Assembly (NCBI GenBank): GCA_964626565.1
Contig: CAZVFX010000082.1
Location: 1-32,357, forward strand
DNA: 32,357 bases
Direction: 5' to 3'
Origin: CAZVFX01 sp964626565
GTDB taxonomy: Bacteria > Myxococcota_A > UBA9042 > CAIXZC01
Shown here in pieces: positions 8,956-20,239 of this stretch (positions are counted from its first letter, which is position 1; each line of letters begins with the position of its first letter). The position numbers and the translations under genes were made by a program. The notes beneath the pieces are model-generated. The model was not told the origin of the DNA. It saw only the letters and a list, made by a program, of their open reading frames with translations, and did no database searches.

Positions 8956-9510
8956 TTACGATGACAGAGCCCGGACCCTTCTCCTCAACTCGGCCAACTT
9001 ACCCTTGAGGCTCGAATCGACCACGGTATTTCCCACCCTGGCGACCACCCCTCCATACAGCGTCTCGTCTACGGAGAAGGAGCAAATAACCTCCTTCGTA
9101 AACAGTTTCGAAAGCGCGGCCGCCACGGCCTGCTTTTCGTCCGGGGCCAGTTCCACCGAGGCCTTCACCGCACCCCTTAGTCTACCCCGCTTCTCATCAA
9201 GCAAATCATTGAACTTGCGGTGCACGGAAGGGAGGAATTCACCTCGACCGCGCCCCACAAGGATGTTGACGAACCTCACCACCGTTTCGCCGGCGCCGAC
9301 GATGCGGGCAGCCTCTTCGACCAGGCGCACCTTGTCCGCCGAACGAACCACAGGCGTTGTCACCAGGGTGCCCAGCATCGGTACCGCGGCCCACGCCTCG
9401 ACGAGCAACCCCAGTTCTTCGGCAAATTGCTCGTGCCCGCCGCGCTCGTCGAGATAGAGCATGGCAGCTGTGGCGTAACGCCTGGAAACGACTCCTTCGT
9501 CCTGCTTCAT
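8956..9510 (-). CDS. atpH: F1Fo ATP synthase delta subunit
   Basis: This 184-residue protein sits in the usual place between the b subunit and alpha. The N-terminal helical domain begins VSRRYATAAM, the usual delta/OSCP opening that caps alpha. The C-terminal part contains the conserved YGGVVARVGNTVVDSSLKGKL stretch. Delta connects the peripheral stalk (b/b') to the top of F1. Its ATG follows the atpF stop with no gap (TAAATG). Confidence 0.96.
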   Translation of the reverse strand: MKQDEGVVSRRYATAAMLYLDERGGHEQFAEELGLLVEAWAAVPMLGTLVTTPVVRSADKVRLVEEAARIVGAGETVVRFVNILVGRGRGEFLPSVHRKFNDLLDEKRGRLRGAVKASVELAPDEKQAVAAALSKLFTKEVICSFSVDETLYGGVVARVGNTVVDSSLKGKLAELRRRVRALSS

Positions 9511-10104
9511 TTATCCCTCTTCGCCGCGTCCGGACAGTTGGTCCACTCCCCCAACAAACGCGGAAACCAAAGCCTTGTGATTCAACGACTGCCAACCCTT
9601 GGCCAGTTGCTCATCCGCCAGGTCCAAAGCCTGCAAGGCGATCTCGGCCCTCAGCCCCTTTTCCCGGCGGGTCTTTTCGTTCTCCAAGGCGGCCTCAGCA
9701 GCCTTTCGGACCTTCTCCTCTTCATCCCGGGTACGCTGAGCAATTGTCTGGCCCAGACGCTCCGCCTCGACCTCCAGCCTCTTAGTCAGAGCAGCCTTTT
9801 CTTCCTCAACGTTGGCGGTCTTGGACCGCGCACTGTCCAGATCGGCGGCAGCCCGCCGGTGTTGTTCCGTCGCGTTGTTGAGCTTCTCCTCGAACCGATC
9901 CGCCTTTCCCTGCAGCGCAGCTTTCAGTGGCGCCTTCACGAAGAAGACCAGCAAACCGGCGAACAGAACGAAGTCCAACACGTAGAAACCGTGTACCTTC
10001 AAAGAAAACCCGTGCCCGCCTCCGCCGCCCGCGTACGCTACGCCTGCGTAGAGAGCTACGGCGGCAAATACCAGGGTCGCGGGGTAGTGCTTCTTGCCGC
10101 TCAT
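9511..10104 (-). CDS. atpF: F1Fo ATP synthase b subunit (peripheral stalk)
   Basis: This 197-residue protein has an extra N-terminal hydrophobic segment (residues ~8-26, ending AYAGGGGG), probably a cleavable signal or additional anchor. The typical b-subunit membrane helix (residues ~38-57, GFYVLDFVLFAGLLVFF) follows, then a long charged coiled coil to residue ~165. The N-terminal signal-like segment is common in deltaproteobacterial AtpF. Its ATG overlaps the atpF' stop (ATGA), with GGAGGAG upstream. Together with the b' protein it would form a heterodimeric stalk. Confidence 0.93.
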   Translation of the reverse strand: MSGKKHYPATLVFAAVALYAGVAYAGGGGGHGFSLKVHGFYVLDFVLFAGLLVFFVKAPLKAALQGKADRFEEKLNNATEQHRRAAADLDSARSKTANVEEEKAALTKRLEVEAERLGQTIAQRTRDEEEKVRKAAEAALENEKTRREKGLRAEIALQALDLADEQLAKGWQSLNHKALVSAFVGGVDQLSGRGEEG

Positions 10105-10577
10105 GGGGTATCTCCTCCCCGCTCGCCCAGCGACCGGGAAACGAGCATGTCTACCAACTCGCCGGAGAGACGAGAGACTCCCGCGTGTGCTTCACTGCGG
10201 GCTTGCTCAAGTTCACCTCCAAATGACGCAAGCTCACCCTCGTACCAGGCCGACGCGTCGCTGCGGGCCTTGGAGACTGCATCGGCCTCCTTCTTCACCG
10301 CCTCGTCGCGAACTTTGTTACGCACCGCCATGCCATCGGCCGTAGCCTCGGCCATGGCGCTGCTGTAACCGTCCAGAAGCCCTTCGGCCTCATTCGCCGC
10401 CCTCACTGCTTCTTCCTGCTTGCCGTCGGTCTCATCCTGACGCTGCTGGAAGAGTGTAAGCAAGGGTTTGAATACCAGTTTGCTCAGCACCACGAGAAGA
10501 ACCAGGAACAGCGCGAGTTGAAACAGCACGCTGATGTCTAGGTCGATAATCGCTGCTGGAGAGAAAAGGGGTACCAA
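10101..10577 (-). CDS. F1Fo ATP synthase b' subunit (second peripheral stalk protein)
   Basis: This 158-residue protein has one N-terminal membrane helix (residues ~17-35, FQLALFLVLLVVLSKLVF), then the motif FKPLLTLFQQRQDE and a long charged helix. This is the layout of b/b' subunits. Paired b-type genes occur in cyanobacteria, many alphaproteobacteria and deltaproteobacteria. Translation seems to start at TTG (10577), preceded by GAGGAG at good spacing. It is the first gene of the operon, and no atpB (a) or atpE (c) gene follows or precedes it here, so those must lie elsewhere. Confidence 0.92.
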   Translation of the reverse strand: MVPLFSPAAIIDLDISVLFQLALFLVLLVVLSKLVFKPLLTLFQQRQDETDGKQEEAVRAANEAEGLLDGYSSAMAEATADGMAVRNKVRDEAVKKEADAVSKARSDASAWYEGELASFGGELEQARSEAHAGVSRLSGELVDMLVSRSLGERGGDTP

Positions 10578-10606
10578 GCTTCGCTCCTCTTTGTTTCAGC
10601 GTTTTG

Positions 10607-10634
10607 CGTATCATCCGGGTGACAAGTTTGTCAA
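10607..10634 (-). promoter_or_regulatory. Probable promoter of the ATP synthase operon
   Basis: On the minus strand a perfect TTGACA (10634-10629) is followed after 16 bp by GATACG (10612-10607), a weak -10 match. It lies about 30 bp before the TTG start of atpF'. The -35 box overlaps the palindrome at 10620-10633. Confidence 0.45.
10620..10633. promoter_or_regulatory. Palindrome TGACAA-GT-TTGTCA, possible operator
   Basis: This perfect inverted repeat has 6-bp arms and a 2-bp centre. It overlaps the -35 box of the atp operon and lies about 20 bp upstream of the -35 of the divergent GGDEF-like gene. A regulator bound here could affect both. No known operator is recognised. Confidence 0.3.
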
Positions 10635-10652
10635 GCGAAAGGCCATTAGTTG

Positions 10653-10681
10653 TTGATTTGTCTGGGGGAAAGCCATATACC
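10653..10681 (+). promoter_or_regulatory. Probable promoter of the GGDEF-like gene
   Basis: TTGATT at 10653-10658 and TATACC at 10676-10681 are separated by 17 bp. The ATG follows about 45 bp downstream, with AGGAGG at 10715-10720. Confidence 0.5.
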
Positions 10682-10725
10682 AAGGATCAGAAGGCGACGC
10701 CGGTTCCCCACCTCAGGAGGCCTCA

Positions 10726-11145
10726 ATGGAGTACGTAGAATCATCGGAAGAGCGTGTTAGCTACGAGATGGCGCGGGCGCGCAGATACGGCCTGCCCCTG
10801 ACCCTCGTGCTGGTGGCATCGGGCGAACCCCTCCGAGAGCAACCCCAGTTCTTCGAAGAAGTATCCAATCGCACAAGAGGGGCCGACATCGTCAAGCGCT
10901 TTGATGAATTCCGAGTCATGGTTCTGCTGCCCCACACCGGCTTGGACGGGGGCATCGGTTTCGCGCGGCGAATCACCGCCGAAATGAATTCAGACGGCCT
11001 GGCGGCCAAGGCCGGCGTTGCCGCCATGTCTGCCCAGCACCAGACGTCCAGCGACCTCGTTGATGAGGCGGTGGAGGCCCTCGGCGAAACATCCGCCGAC
11101 AACCTGGTCATTGCTTACGGTGAAACCCCGATAGACTCGGTCTAG
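10726..11145 (+). CDS. Small degenerate GGDEF-like protein
   Basis: This 139-residue soluble protein follows the plan of a diguanylate cyclase domain. It opens with RARRYGLPLTLVLV (compare the R-Y-x-x-PLSL opening of GGDEF domains), then RGADIVKRFDEFRVMVLLPHT where the signature loop should be, then FARRITAEM and AGVAAM. The GG(D/E)EF active-site loop is replaced by KRFDEF and the central metal- and nucleotide-binding section is shortened, so it should not make cyclic-di-GMP. It may be a structural or regulatory relic domain. AGGAGG lies 5 bases before the ATG. It is divergent from the ATP synthase operon, and its TAG stop interlocks with that of the PEGA gene at the CTAG at 11142-11145. Confidence 0.7.
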   Translation: MEYVESSEERVSYEMARARRYGLPLTLVLVASGEPLREQPQFFEEVSNRTRGADIVKRFDEFRVMVLLPHTGLDGGIGFARRITAEMNSDGLAAKAGVAAMSAQHQTSSDLVDEAVEALGETSADNLVIAYGETPIDSV

Positions 11146-12368
11146 AACGAATAATCCAGCGAGAAACCGGTAGTCCCCGGCATCATAATTGGTGAGAAGT
11201 TAAGGCCCGAAGAGGCCTTGGGCGGATCGTCCAAAAGGAGCATGGTGCCCGCGCCGGCCAGCACGGAAGCCCCGCCGGCAACAAAGCAGACGATGGACAT
11301 GACGCCCAGCGGCTGCGCTTCGTCCCACAGCGAGTCATAATCATTTCTGTAGTCGTCGTAGTACAGGTGAGCCGTGGAATCGCTGAGTTCCGGGTATTCG
11401 TCATCCCGCAGGCTACTCATCTCGTCGACCTTGCCGCTATACATCATCATGAGTACGCCGCCCGCAACCAGTAGACCGCTCCCCGCGCCGATGGCGATCC
11501 ACTCCAGGGTATGAGACCTGCCCTCGCCACCCGGCTTGTCTCCGGGGCCGATGGGATCACCCGCTTTGCGGGGCTGAGGCACCTTGATACTGCGAGTTTT
11601 CTTCGACTTCACAGTCAGCACCTTCCGCCAGGAAGTGCCGTCCGGATAGATCACTTCGACAGAGTACTCGCCCGGGGGCAGCTCCTTGTTGAAGGGCAGA
11701 TCACCTGCGACCTTTCCATCCACGAGCACCTTTGAACCGGGGACCCCGCCGTCCAACGCCAGTTTCCCCGCTTCAGCCACCAGTTTCAACTCGAAGGTGA
11801 AGTTGTTCGCCCCCCGCAGCGCCACCTTGATAGTCTCCTTGCGAGTCTTGTATCCTTTCAGCTTCAACTCGACTGCGTACTCTCCCGGGGGCAACCACCA
11901 GACCAGCGGGGTCGGCAATTGATGCAACCGGTCACCGGGCGGCAGAATCGCGGTTGCGCCCACGGGCCGCGAGTTGAGAGACACTTTGAGGTAGGTGCGC
12001 ACCAGATTCTTCTCTACTTCGGACAAACGCTTTCCGACCTTCTTGTCTTTCCACTTGTCCAGGCGAAGATACTCGTGCATGTGGTACCAGGCCTCAGGAA
12101 GCCTCTCGAGTTGCTGCAGCGCAAGGCCGATGTTCTTGTGCAGCTTTGTCTTCTGTTCGTCGGTCGCGTGGTCGTACGCCTGCTGCCAGTAGTCAATGGC
12201 CTCGAGGTACTTCTTCGCCTTGTAGGCCTCAATGGCCTTGGCATTGAACTCGCTGGCTTTCTCTTTGCTCTGGGCCATGGCCTGCCCCGACCAAAGCGGG
12301 GCTTGCGCCAACATGGCACCGAGGGCAACGAGAACCGCCAGGCGGGGATATGCTAGTGTGCGAGACAC
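11142..12368 (-). CDS. TPR/PEGA-domain membrane protein
   Basis: This 408-residue protein has a signal peptide (residues 1-32, ending AMA). TPR-like helices follow (~35-115: AIEAYKAKKYLEAIDYWQQAY), then two PEGA beta domains (~128-200 with LPPGEYAVELKLKGY, and ~203-270 with LPPGEYSVEV). A Pro/Gly-rich linker leads to two membrane segments (~290-308 and ~355-380). PEGA domains are small surface or periplasmic modules, and TPR plus PEGA proteins are common in Myxococcota, often beside Ser/Thr kinases. It begins 15 bp after the kinase stop on the same strand, so the two are probably co-transcribed. The function is unknown; it may be a partner or substrate of the kinase. Confidence 0.8.
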   Translation of the reverse strand: MSRTLAYPRLAVLVALGAMLAQAPLWSGQAMAQSKEKASEFNAKAIEAYKAKKYLEAIDYWQQAYDHATDEQKTKLHKNIGLALQQLERLPEAWYHMHEYLRLDKWKDKKVGKRLSEVEKNLVRTYLKVSLNSRPVGATAILPPGDRLHQLPTPLVWWLPPGEYAVELKLKGYKTRKETIKVALRGANNFTFELKLVAEAGKLALDGGVPGSKVLVDGKVAGDLPFNKELPPGEYSVEVIYPDGTSWRKVLTVKSKKTRSIKVPQPRKAGDPIGPGDKPGGEGRSHTLEWIAIGAGSGLLVAGGVLMMMYSGKVDEMSSLRDDEYPELSDSTAHLYYDDYRNDYDSLWDEAQPLGVMSIVCFVAGGASVLAGAGTMLLLDDPPKASSGLNFSPIMMPGTTGFSLDYSF

Positions 12369-12383
12369 CGTCGCCTCCTTCCA

Positions 12384-14306
12384 TCAAATGGATTCAAACC
12401 CGGGATCGTCCTCCTCGGGCTTGTCTTTTTCCTTTTCCTTCTCTTTTTCCTTCTCTTTTTCCTTCTCTTTTTCCTTCTCTTTTGCTTTCTCTTTTTCCTT
12501 CTCTTTCGCTTTCTGCTTCTCGCGCTCGCGCTGTTTTTCACGCTCGCGCTGCTTTTCTTTTGCGCGCTCCCGGGCCTTCTCTTCGGCCGCCTTTCGAGCC
12601 TCCTCTTCTGCAGCAGCCTTCTGTTTCTTCTCTTCCTCAGCCGCCAGCAGCGCTTCCTGCTGCTTCTTCTTCTCCTCTTCCAGGCTCAGTCGCTCTGCGG
12701 CAAGCTTCTTACGCTCAGCCTCGAGCTGGAGGGTTTCCGCCTCCTTCTTCAGCCGTTCATCTTCCAGCTTCTTCTGCTGTTCCGCCAGCACTCTGGCCGC
12801 TTCCTGCTTTTTGGCCTCTTCCTCGGCCAGCCGTGCCTCCTCCGCCTCCTGCTTCAACCGCTCTTCCTGTTCCTTCAGCGCCTTCTCTTCGTCGCTGATC
12901 TTCACAGCCTTGACCGCTCCGGTCTCCTTTTCCGCAGCCTCGCCCGCGGGCTCAGCTACCTTCTTCTCCGCCCCGGCTGGGGCGGGCACGGCCTTGCCGC
13001 CGAGAAAACCGCCGAAAAAGAGCACCGCTACCGCGGCCAGAGCAAGTACCACACCTCCTCCCACAAACAGGGGTGCCTTGCTGCGCTCGGAAGAAGCGAT
13101 ATTCTCAAGCGCCAATTCTTCGATGGTCTTGCCGGAAGCCAGCGCCGGGGTTTCCCGGGTGTCGACGATACCCTGCTCCGTTGCTCCGGGAGCCGAATCA
13201 CCGGCAAAGCCCATGGACTGGGGCGAGCCCGACCCTTCGGCCTCACCGTCGGGAGAGTCCGACGACTGGTAGCGCGACGTGGGAATCCTTACGCCGGTGG
13301 CCATGGTTTCCAGGCCGCCCATCTTGACCTTGTCTTCGGGCGTCTGCTGGCCGGCCTCCAAGGCTGCCATGAGGTCATCGTAGAACGAGTCGATGGTCTG
13401 CGGGCGCTCATCCGGGTCCTTGGACAGCACTCGCATCAGGAACTGGTCAAGAGCCGCCGGCACTTCGACGTCCGGATTGACTACATGCAAGGCACGGGGC
13501 GTTTCGTTTACCTGCTTCAGCAGAATCCCCACCGGCGTCGCATCCACGAAAGGAGGCGACCCTGCCAGCATCTCGTACATAATGACGCCGAGAGAATAGA
13601 TGTCGCTGCGAACATCCAGCGGCTTACCCATCGCCTGCTCGGGACTCAAATACATGGGGGTCCCACAAATCATGCCCGTCTTGGTGATCGACTCGGAACT
13701 GCCGTCCTCGAACATCTTGGCGATTCCGAAATCCAACACCTTGCCGAACTCTGCGCCACGTTCGTCCGGAATCACGAAGATGTTATCCGGCTTGAGGTCC
13801 CGGTGAATGATCCCCTTACCGTGCGCCTCGCTCAACGCCTGGCAGGCGTGTCCGATTATGAGCGCCACTCGCTCGGGAGCCAGAGGCGCTTCGTCCTTAA
13901 TCACTGTGGTCAGCGGGCGGCCGTCCAGCAACTCCATGGTGAAATAGAGCAGCCCGGCCTGCGTAATACCGAAGTCGTACAGAGTAACGATGTGGGCGCT
14001 GCGCAGGCTACTCACAGCCTTAGCTTCCACCAGGAAGCGCTTCACCGACGCTTCGTCCTGGACCAACTCACGGCGGAGCACCTTCAACGCCACAGGCCTG
14101 TCGATGATGGTCTGCCGGGCGCGGTAGACCACACCCATTCCGCCCTTGCCGAGGGTGTCCAGAATCTCGTATCGATCGTCCAGAACCTCCCCCGTCAGGT
14201 CCTTATCAAGGGCGGTCACGAGCCGGGTCTTGCAGTCGGGACAGATGTTCACGTCGGGGTCTTCTTTGAACTTCTTGAAGCACTGGGGACAGAATCTTTC
14301 GCTCAT
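12384..14306 (-). CDS. Transmembrane Ser/Thr protein kinase with zinc ribbon and Lys/Glu-rich tail
   Basis: This protein has 640 residues. An N-terminal zinc ribbon (C6, C9, C22, C25) precedes a complete Hanks-type kinase domain (~46-330): glycine loop LGKGGMGVVY (52-61), K75 in VALK, HRDLKPDN with D170, DFG at 192-194 and the activation-segment end YLSPEQ. A membrane helix lies at ~412-436. The rest (~460-632) is a highly charged helix rich in Ala/Glu/Lys, ending in a near-perfect KEKE repeat. Such kinases phosphorylate Ser/Thr on partner proteins; the tail outside or across the membrane may be a sensor or spacer. A promoter is visible at 14386-14414. The PEGA protein follows 15 bp downstream. 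Confidence 0.93.
   Translation of the reverse strand: MSERFCPQCFKKFKEDPDVNICPDCKTRLVTALDKDLTGEVLDDRYEILDTLGKGGMGVVYRARQTIIDRPVALKVLRRELVQDEASVKRFLVEAKAVSSLRSAHIVTLYDFGITQAGLLYFTMELLDGRPLTTVIKDEAPLAPERVALIIGHACQALSEAHGKGIIHRDLKPDNIFVIPDERGAEFGKVLDFGIAKMFEDGSSESITKTGMICGTPMYLSPEQAMGKPLDVRSDIYSLGVIMYEMLAGSPPFVDATPVGILLKQVNETPRALHVVNPDVEVPAALDQFLMRVLSKDPDERPQTIDSFYDDLMAALEAGQQTPEDKVKMGGLETMATGVRIPTSRYQSSDSPDGEAEGSGSPQSMGFAGDSAPGATEQGIVDTRETPALASGKTIEELALENIASSERSKAPLFVGGGVVLALAAVAVLFFGGFLGGKAVPAPAGAEKKVAEPAGEAAEKETGAVKAVKISDEEKALKEQEERLKQEAEEARLAEEEAKKQEAARVLAEQQKKLEDERLKKEAETLQLEAERKKLAAERLSLEEEKKKQQEALLAAEEEKKQKAAAEEEARKAAEEKARERAKEKQREREKQREREKQKAKEKEKEKAKEKEKEKEKEKEKEKEKEKDKPEEDDPGFESI
12424..12515. 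repeat. Pure polypyrimidine tract with 12-bp tandem repeat
   Basis: Bases 12424-12483 are 60 pyrimidines without interruption on the plus strand, and the tract continues with rare interruptions to about 12515. The 12-bp unit CTTTTTCCTTCT is exact at 12443, 12455, 12467 and 12491, with one variant copy at 12479. Read on the minus strand it encodes the KEKE tail of the kinase. Such tracts are prone to slippage and, in supercoiled DNA, can form triplex structures. Confidence 0.85.
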
Positions 14307-14385
14307 GAACAGCCTTCTTTGCGCACGTAGTGCGGCGGCAGGTCAATCCGTCGGCCCACCGTCGGTTTCCTCCGAGTCAGCGCCG

Positions 14386-14414
14386 ATTATAGCCGCACTT
14401 CCCTAGGAGATCAA
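14386..14414 (-). promoter_or_regulatory. Sigma-70-like promoter of the kinase/PEGA operon
   Basis: On the minus strand, TTGATC (14414-14409) and a perfect TATAAT (14391-14386) are separated by 17 bp. The predicted leader to the ATG at 14306 is about 70 bases. Confidence 0.65.
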
Positions 14415-14429
14415 ACGGAACGTCGTTTG
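14412..14429. promoter_or_regulatory. Inverted repeat CAAACG-N6-CGTTTG, possible operator
   Basis: The 6-bp arms are perfect. The left arm overlaps the -35 box of the kinase promoter, and the element sits between the kinase and the large lipoprotein gene. No regulator family is recognised. Confidence 0.3.
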
Positions 14430-14462
14430 TTCCCCGGCGTCGGCTAATACCGTTGAGTTAAT

Positions 14463-14493
14463 AAAGGAGATCACCTATGATGTAATGAAATGA
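14463..14493 (+). other. Strong ribosome site followed by two minimal reading frames
   Basis: AAAGGAG (14464-14470 region) is followed at ideal distance by ATG ATG TAA (14477-14485). This overlaps ATG AAA TGA (14485-14493) through TAATG. These two- and three-codon units lie just upstream of the ribosome site (GGAGG, 14506-14510) of the MopE-like gene. They may be a translational leader or coincidence. Confidence 0.3.
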
Positions 14494-14515
14494 AAACAGG
14501 CGTATGGAGGAAGAT

Positions 14516-18499
<3,984 letters not shown>

Positions 18500-18600
18500 G
18501 CCCTCCGGGAGCTCCAAACCCGGCAGACATCCCGCCGGCGGCGATGCCTCTTGACAACGGGGAGCATCTCGGTCGAAACTTGCGCCCGGGAGGATCGGGC

Positions 18601-19854
18601 ATGAGGAGCCACACATCGAAATCGGTTGTTCTGTTTGCGGCCGCTCTCATCGCGTGTTCCGGGAACGGCAGCAAGGACGCCGCCCCCGCGGCGGAGGTTG
18701 TTGCGGAAGTCGTTGCAAAAGCGGAAACGACTGCAGACGAATCTGTGCCTCCGGTCGGCCCGCCGTTTTCGGCGATGTTCGATGCCGTGCTCGCGCATCT
18801 TTCTGACAGCGTCGAGTGCCATGGAGGGGATTGGGACGAGGATTTCGGTGATTCGTCCTTCTACGGAATTAGCTTTCCGCTGCTCTACGGCCTGGATACA
18901 GGGGATGTTGCCTGTGCCAACCGGGGCCTCGCTACCGCGGCCTTTGCTTTGTCGCTACTGGACCAGTGGAAAGGCAACCCGGGGCTTTATGAAGAGCGGG
19001 GAGACGACCTCATCATGGGGACTATGGGCCTCCTGGACGTCTATGAGAATTTCCAGGCCCTCGACCAACTCACCGAGGGCGGTGCCGCGGCCACGCTGGG
19101 GGTCGACAACAAGCAGGTGTTGAAACCCCGGCTTACCCAAGCCATCGACGCTTGGAACGCAGTGCTCGCCTTGTTCGGCTACTACGCTCCGGATATGGAG
19201 ATTTACGCCATCTACACCTACGGCAACACCGTTGTCACCGCCCTGTTCGGGCTGATGAACGTGGAATACGTGCGGGTGATGGGAGCGGGGTCGTCCGCTG
19301 ACCAACTCGAAGCGGCCGAGAAAGTGGCGCAGGTGATCGAGGACACCGCGTGGGACGACCAACTCCAGGGATTCCGGAAGAATCCGGCAGTTGAGAAGCT
19401 CCACCTGTACCCCAATGCGGTGATGATGCTGTTGTACGGGCGGTTGTACAAACTGACGGGCAAGCAAGCCTATCTGGACCGCAGCATCCTACTCCACGCG
19501 GCGATCCAGCCGCTGAAGGACCCGGTCCAGGGAGCCTACCACTCTCCTTACAGCATGGAGGTCATGGGGGCGAAGACTGATGACTACAAGACGCTTTCCT
19601 CTCAGCTCTACACAGCTCTGGCGTTGATGACCCTGTACGAGAATACAGGTGAGTCGAAATGGCTGGACGAGGCGGGTGAGCTGTTCACTTTCATCGAAAC
19701 CTACCTGTACATCGACGGCATGGCGCTTCACCATTGGATGGACGGCGAGATTGCCAAGCCGGAGCACCTGGAGTACTACTGCTCGGGGTGCAATTTTCAG
19801 CTCCTGTATGCGCTAAGGCTCTACCGCCAATTGAAGGGGGAAGGAAGCCAATGA
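18601..19854 (+). CDS. Lipoprotein with six-hairpin (alpha/alpha toroid) fold-like domain
   Basis: This 417-residue protein begins with a signal peptide and lipobox LIAC (C19), then a short Ala/Glu-rich linker. A helical domain with repeated aromatic and Gly motifs follows: GISFPLLYGL, YEERGDDLIMGTMG, YPNAVMMLLYGRLY, YSMEVMGAKTDDYKTLSSQLYTALALMTLY. This pattern suggests the six-hairpin toroid shared by GH88, GH76, epimerase and related carbohydrate-active proteins, but no catalytic motif lets me name an activity. GGGAGG lies 7 bases before the ATG at 18601. It sits 101 bp after the MopE-like gene, and its stop overlaps the start of the SCP2-like gene (ATGA), so it belongs with the lipid genes. 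Confidence 0.6.
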   Translation: MRSHTSKSVVLFAAALIACSGNGSKDAAPAAEVVAEVVAKAETTADESVPPVGPPFSAMFDAVLAHLSDSVECHGGDWDEDFGDSSFYGISFPLLYGLDTGDVACANRGLATAAFALSLLDQWKGNPGLYEERGDDLIMGTMGLLDVYENFQALDQLTEGGAAATLGVDNKQVLKPRLTQAIDAWNAVLALFGYYAPDMEIYAIYTYGNTVVTALFGLMNVEYVRVMGAGSSADQLEAAEKVAQVIEDTAWDDQLQGFRKNPAVEKLHLYPNAVMMLLYGRLYKLTGKQAYLDRSILLHAAIQPLKDPVQGAYHSPYSMEVMGAKTDDYKTLSSQLYTALALMTLYENTGESKWLDEAGELFTFIETYLYIDGMALHHWMDGEIAKPEHLEYYCSGCNFQLLYALRLYRQLKGEGSQ

Positions 19855-20219
19855 AGGAAGTGCTCGTACTCGAACGCGACCGCATCAATTTGTTGGGGCT
19901 CATTCTTGCCAACTTCCTGACCCGTCAGCAAGCAGACGGAAGCGCGGGCCAACGCAAACGCATCATCGGCCTCAAGGGGACTCTAAGGCTAATGGCCGAC
20001 GGCATGCGGATCTTCGTAGATTTCGCAGACCGTATCACCATCTCCCGGGACCGCCCCGACGCCAAAGCTTCAGCCTCAGTGACGGGTGAGATGAGTGCGC
20101 TGGTCGGTTTGATGGCCGGCAAGGGTTGGGTGAAGGCAGTGCTCACCGGCCGCATCGGTTTCCGAGGCAATCTGTTCCTGTTGCTTCGCTTGTTCTTAGT
20201 GTTCATTTTCGGCCGCTAG
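19851..20219 (+). CDS. SCP2-like lipid-carrier domain protein
   Basis: This is a 122-residue single-domain protein. The segment SASVTGEMSALVGLMAGK followed by VKAVLTGRIGFRGNLFLLLRLFLVF matches the end of sterol carrier protein 2 domains, where a small hydrophobic cavity holds sterols, fatty acids or other lipids. The last 20 residues are very hydrophobic and may touch the membrane. The ATG at 19851 overlaps the previous stop (ATGA), with GAAGGA upstream. It lies between a lipoprotein and an FAD oxidase in one apparent operon, so it may present a lipid substrate to one of them. That link is inference. Confidence 0.65.
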   Translation: MKEVLVLERDRINLLGLILANFLTRQQADGSAGQRKRIIGLKGTLRLMADGMRIFVDFADRITISRDRPDAKASASVTGEMSALVGLMAGKGWVKAVLTGRIGFRGNLFLLLRLFLVFIFGR

Positions 20220-20239
20220 AAGGGAGGCTGGTAAGCCAT

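Noticed and set aside
18551..18580. TTGACA at 18551 as a promoter for the six-hairpin lipoprotein
   Set aside because: The -35 is perfect, but no acceptable -10 lies 16-18 bp downstream (only CGAAAC/GAAACT).
18500..18600. Terminator between the MopE-like and six-hairpin lipoprotein genes
   Set aside because: GC-rich short inverted stretches are present but none is followed by a T-run.
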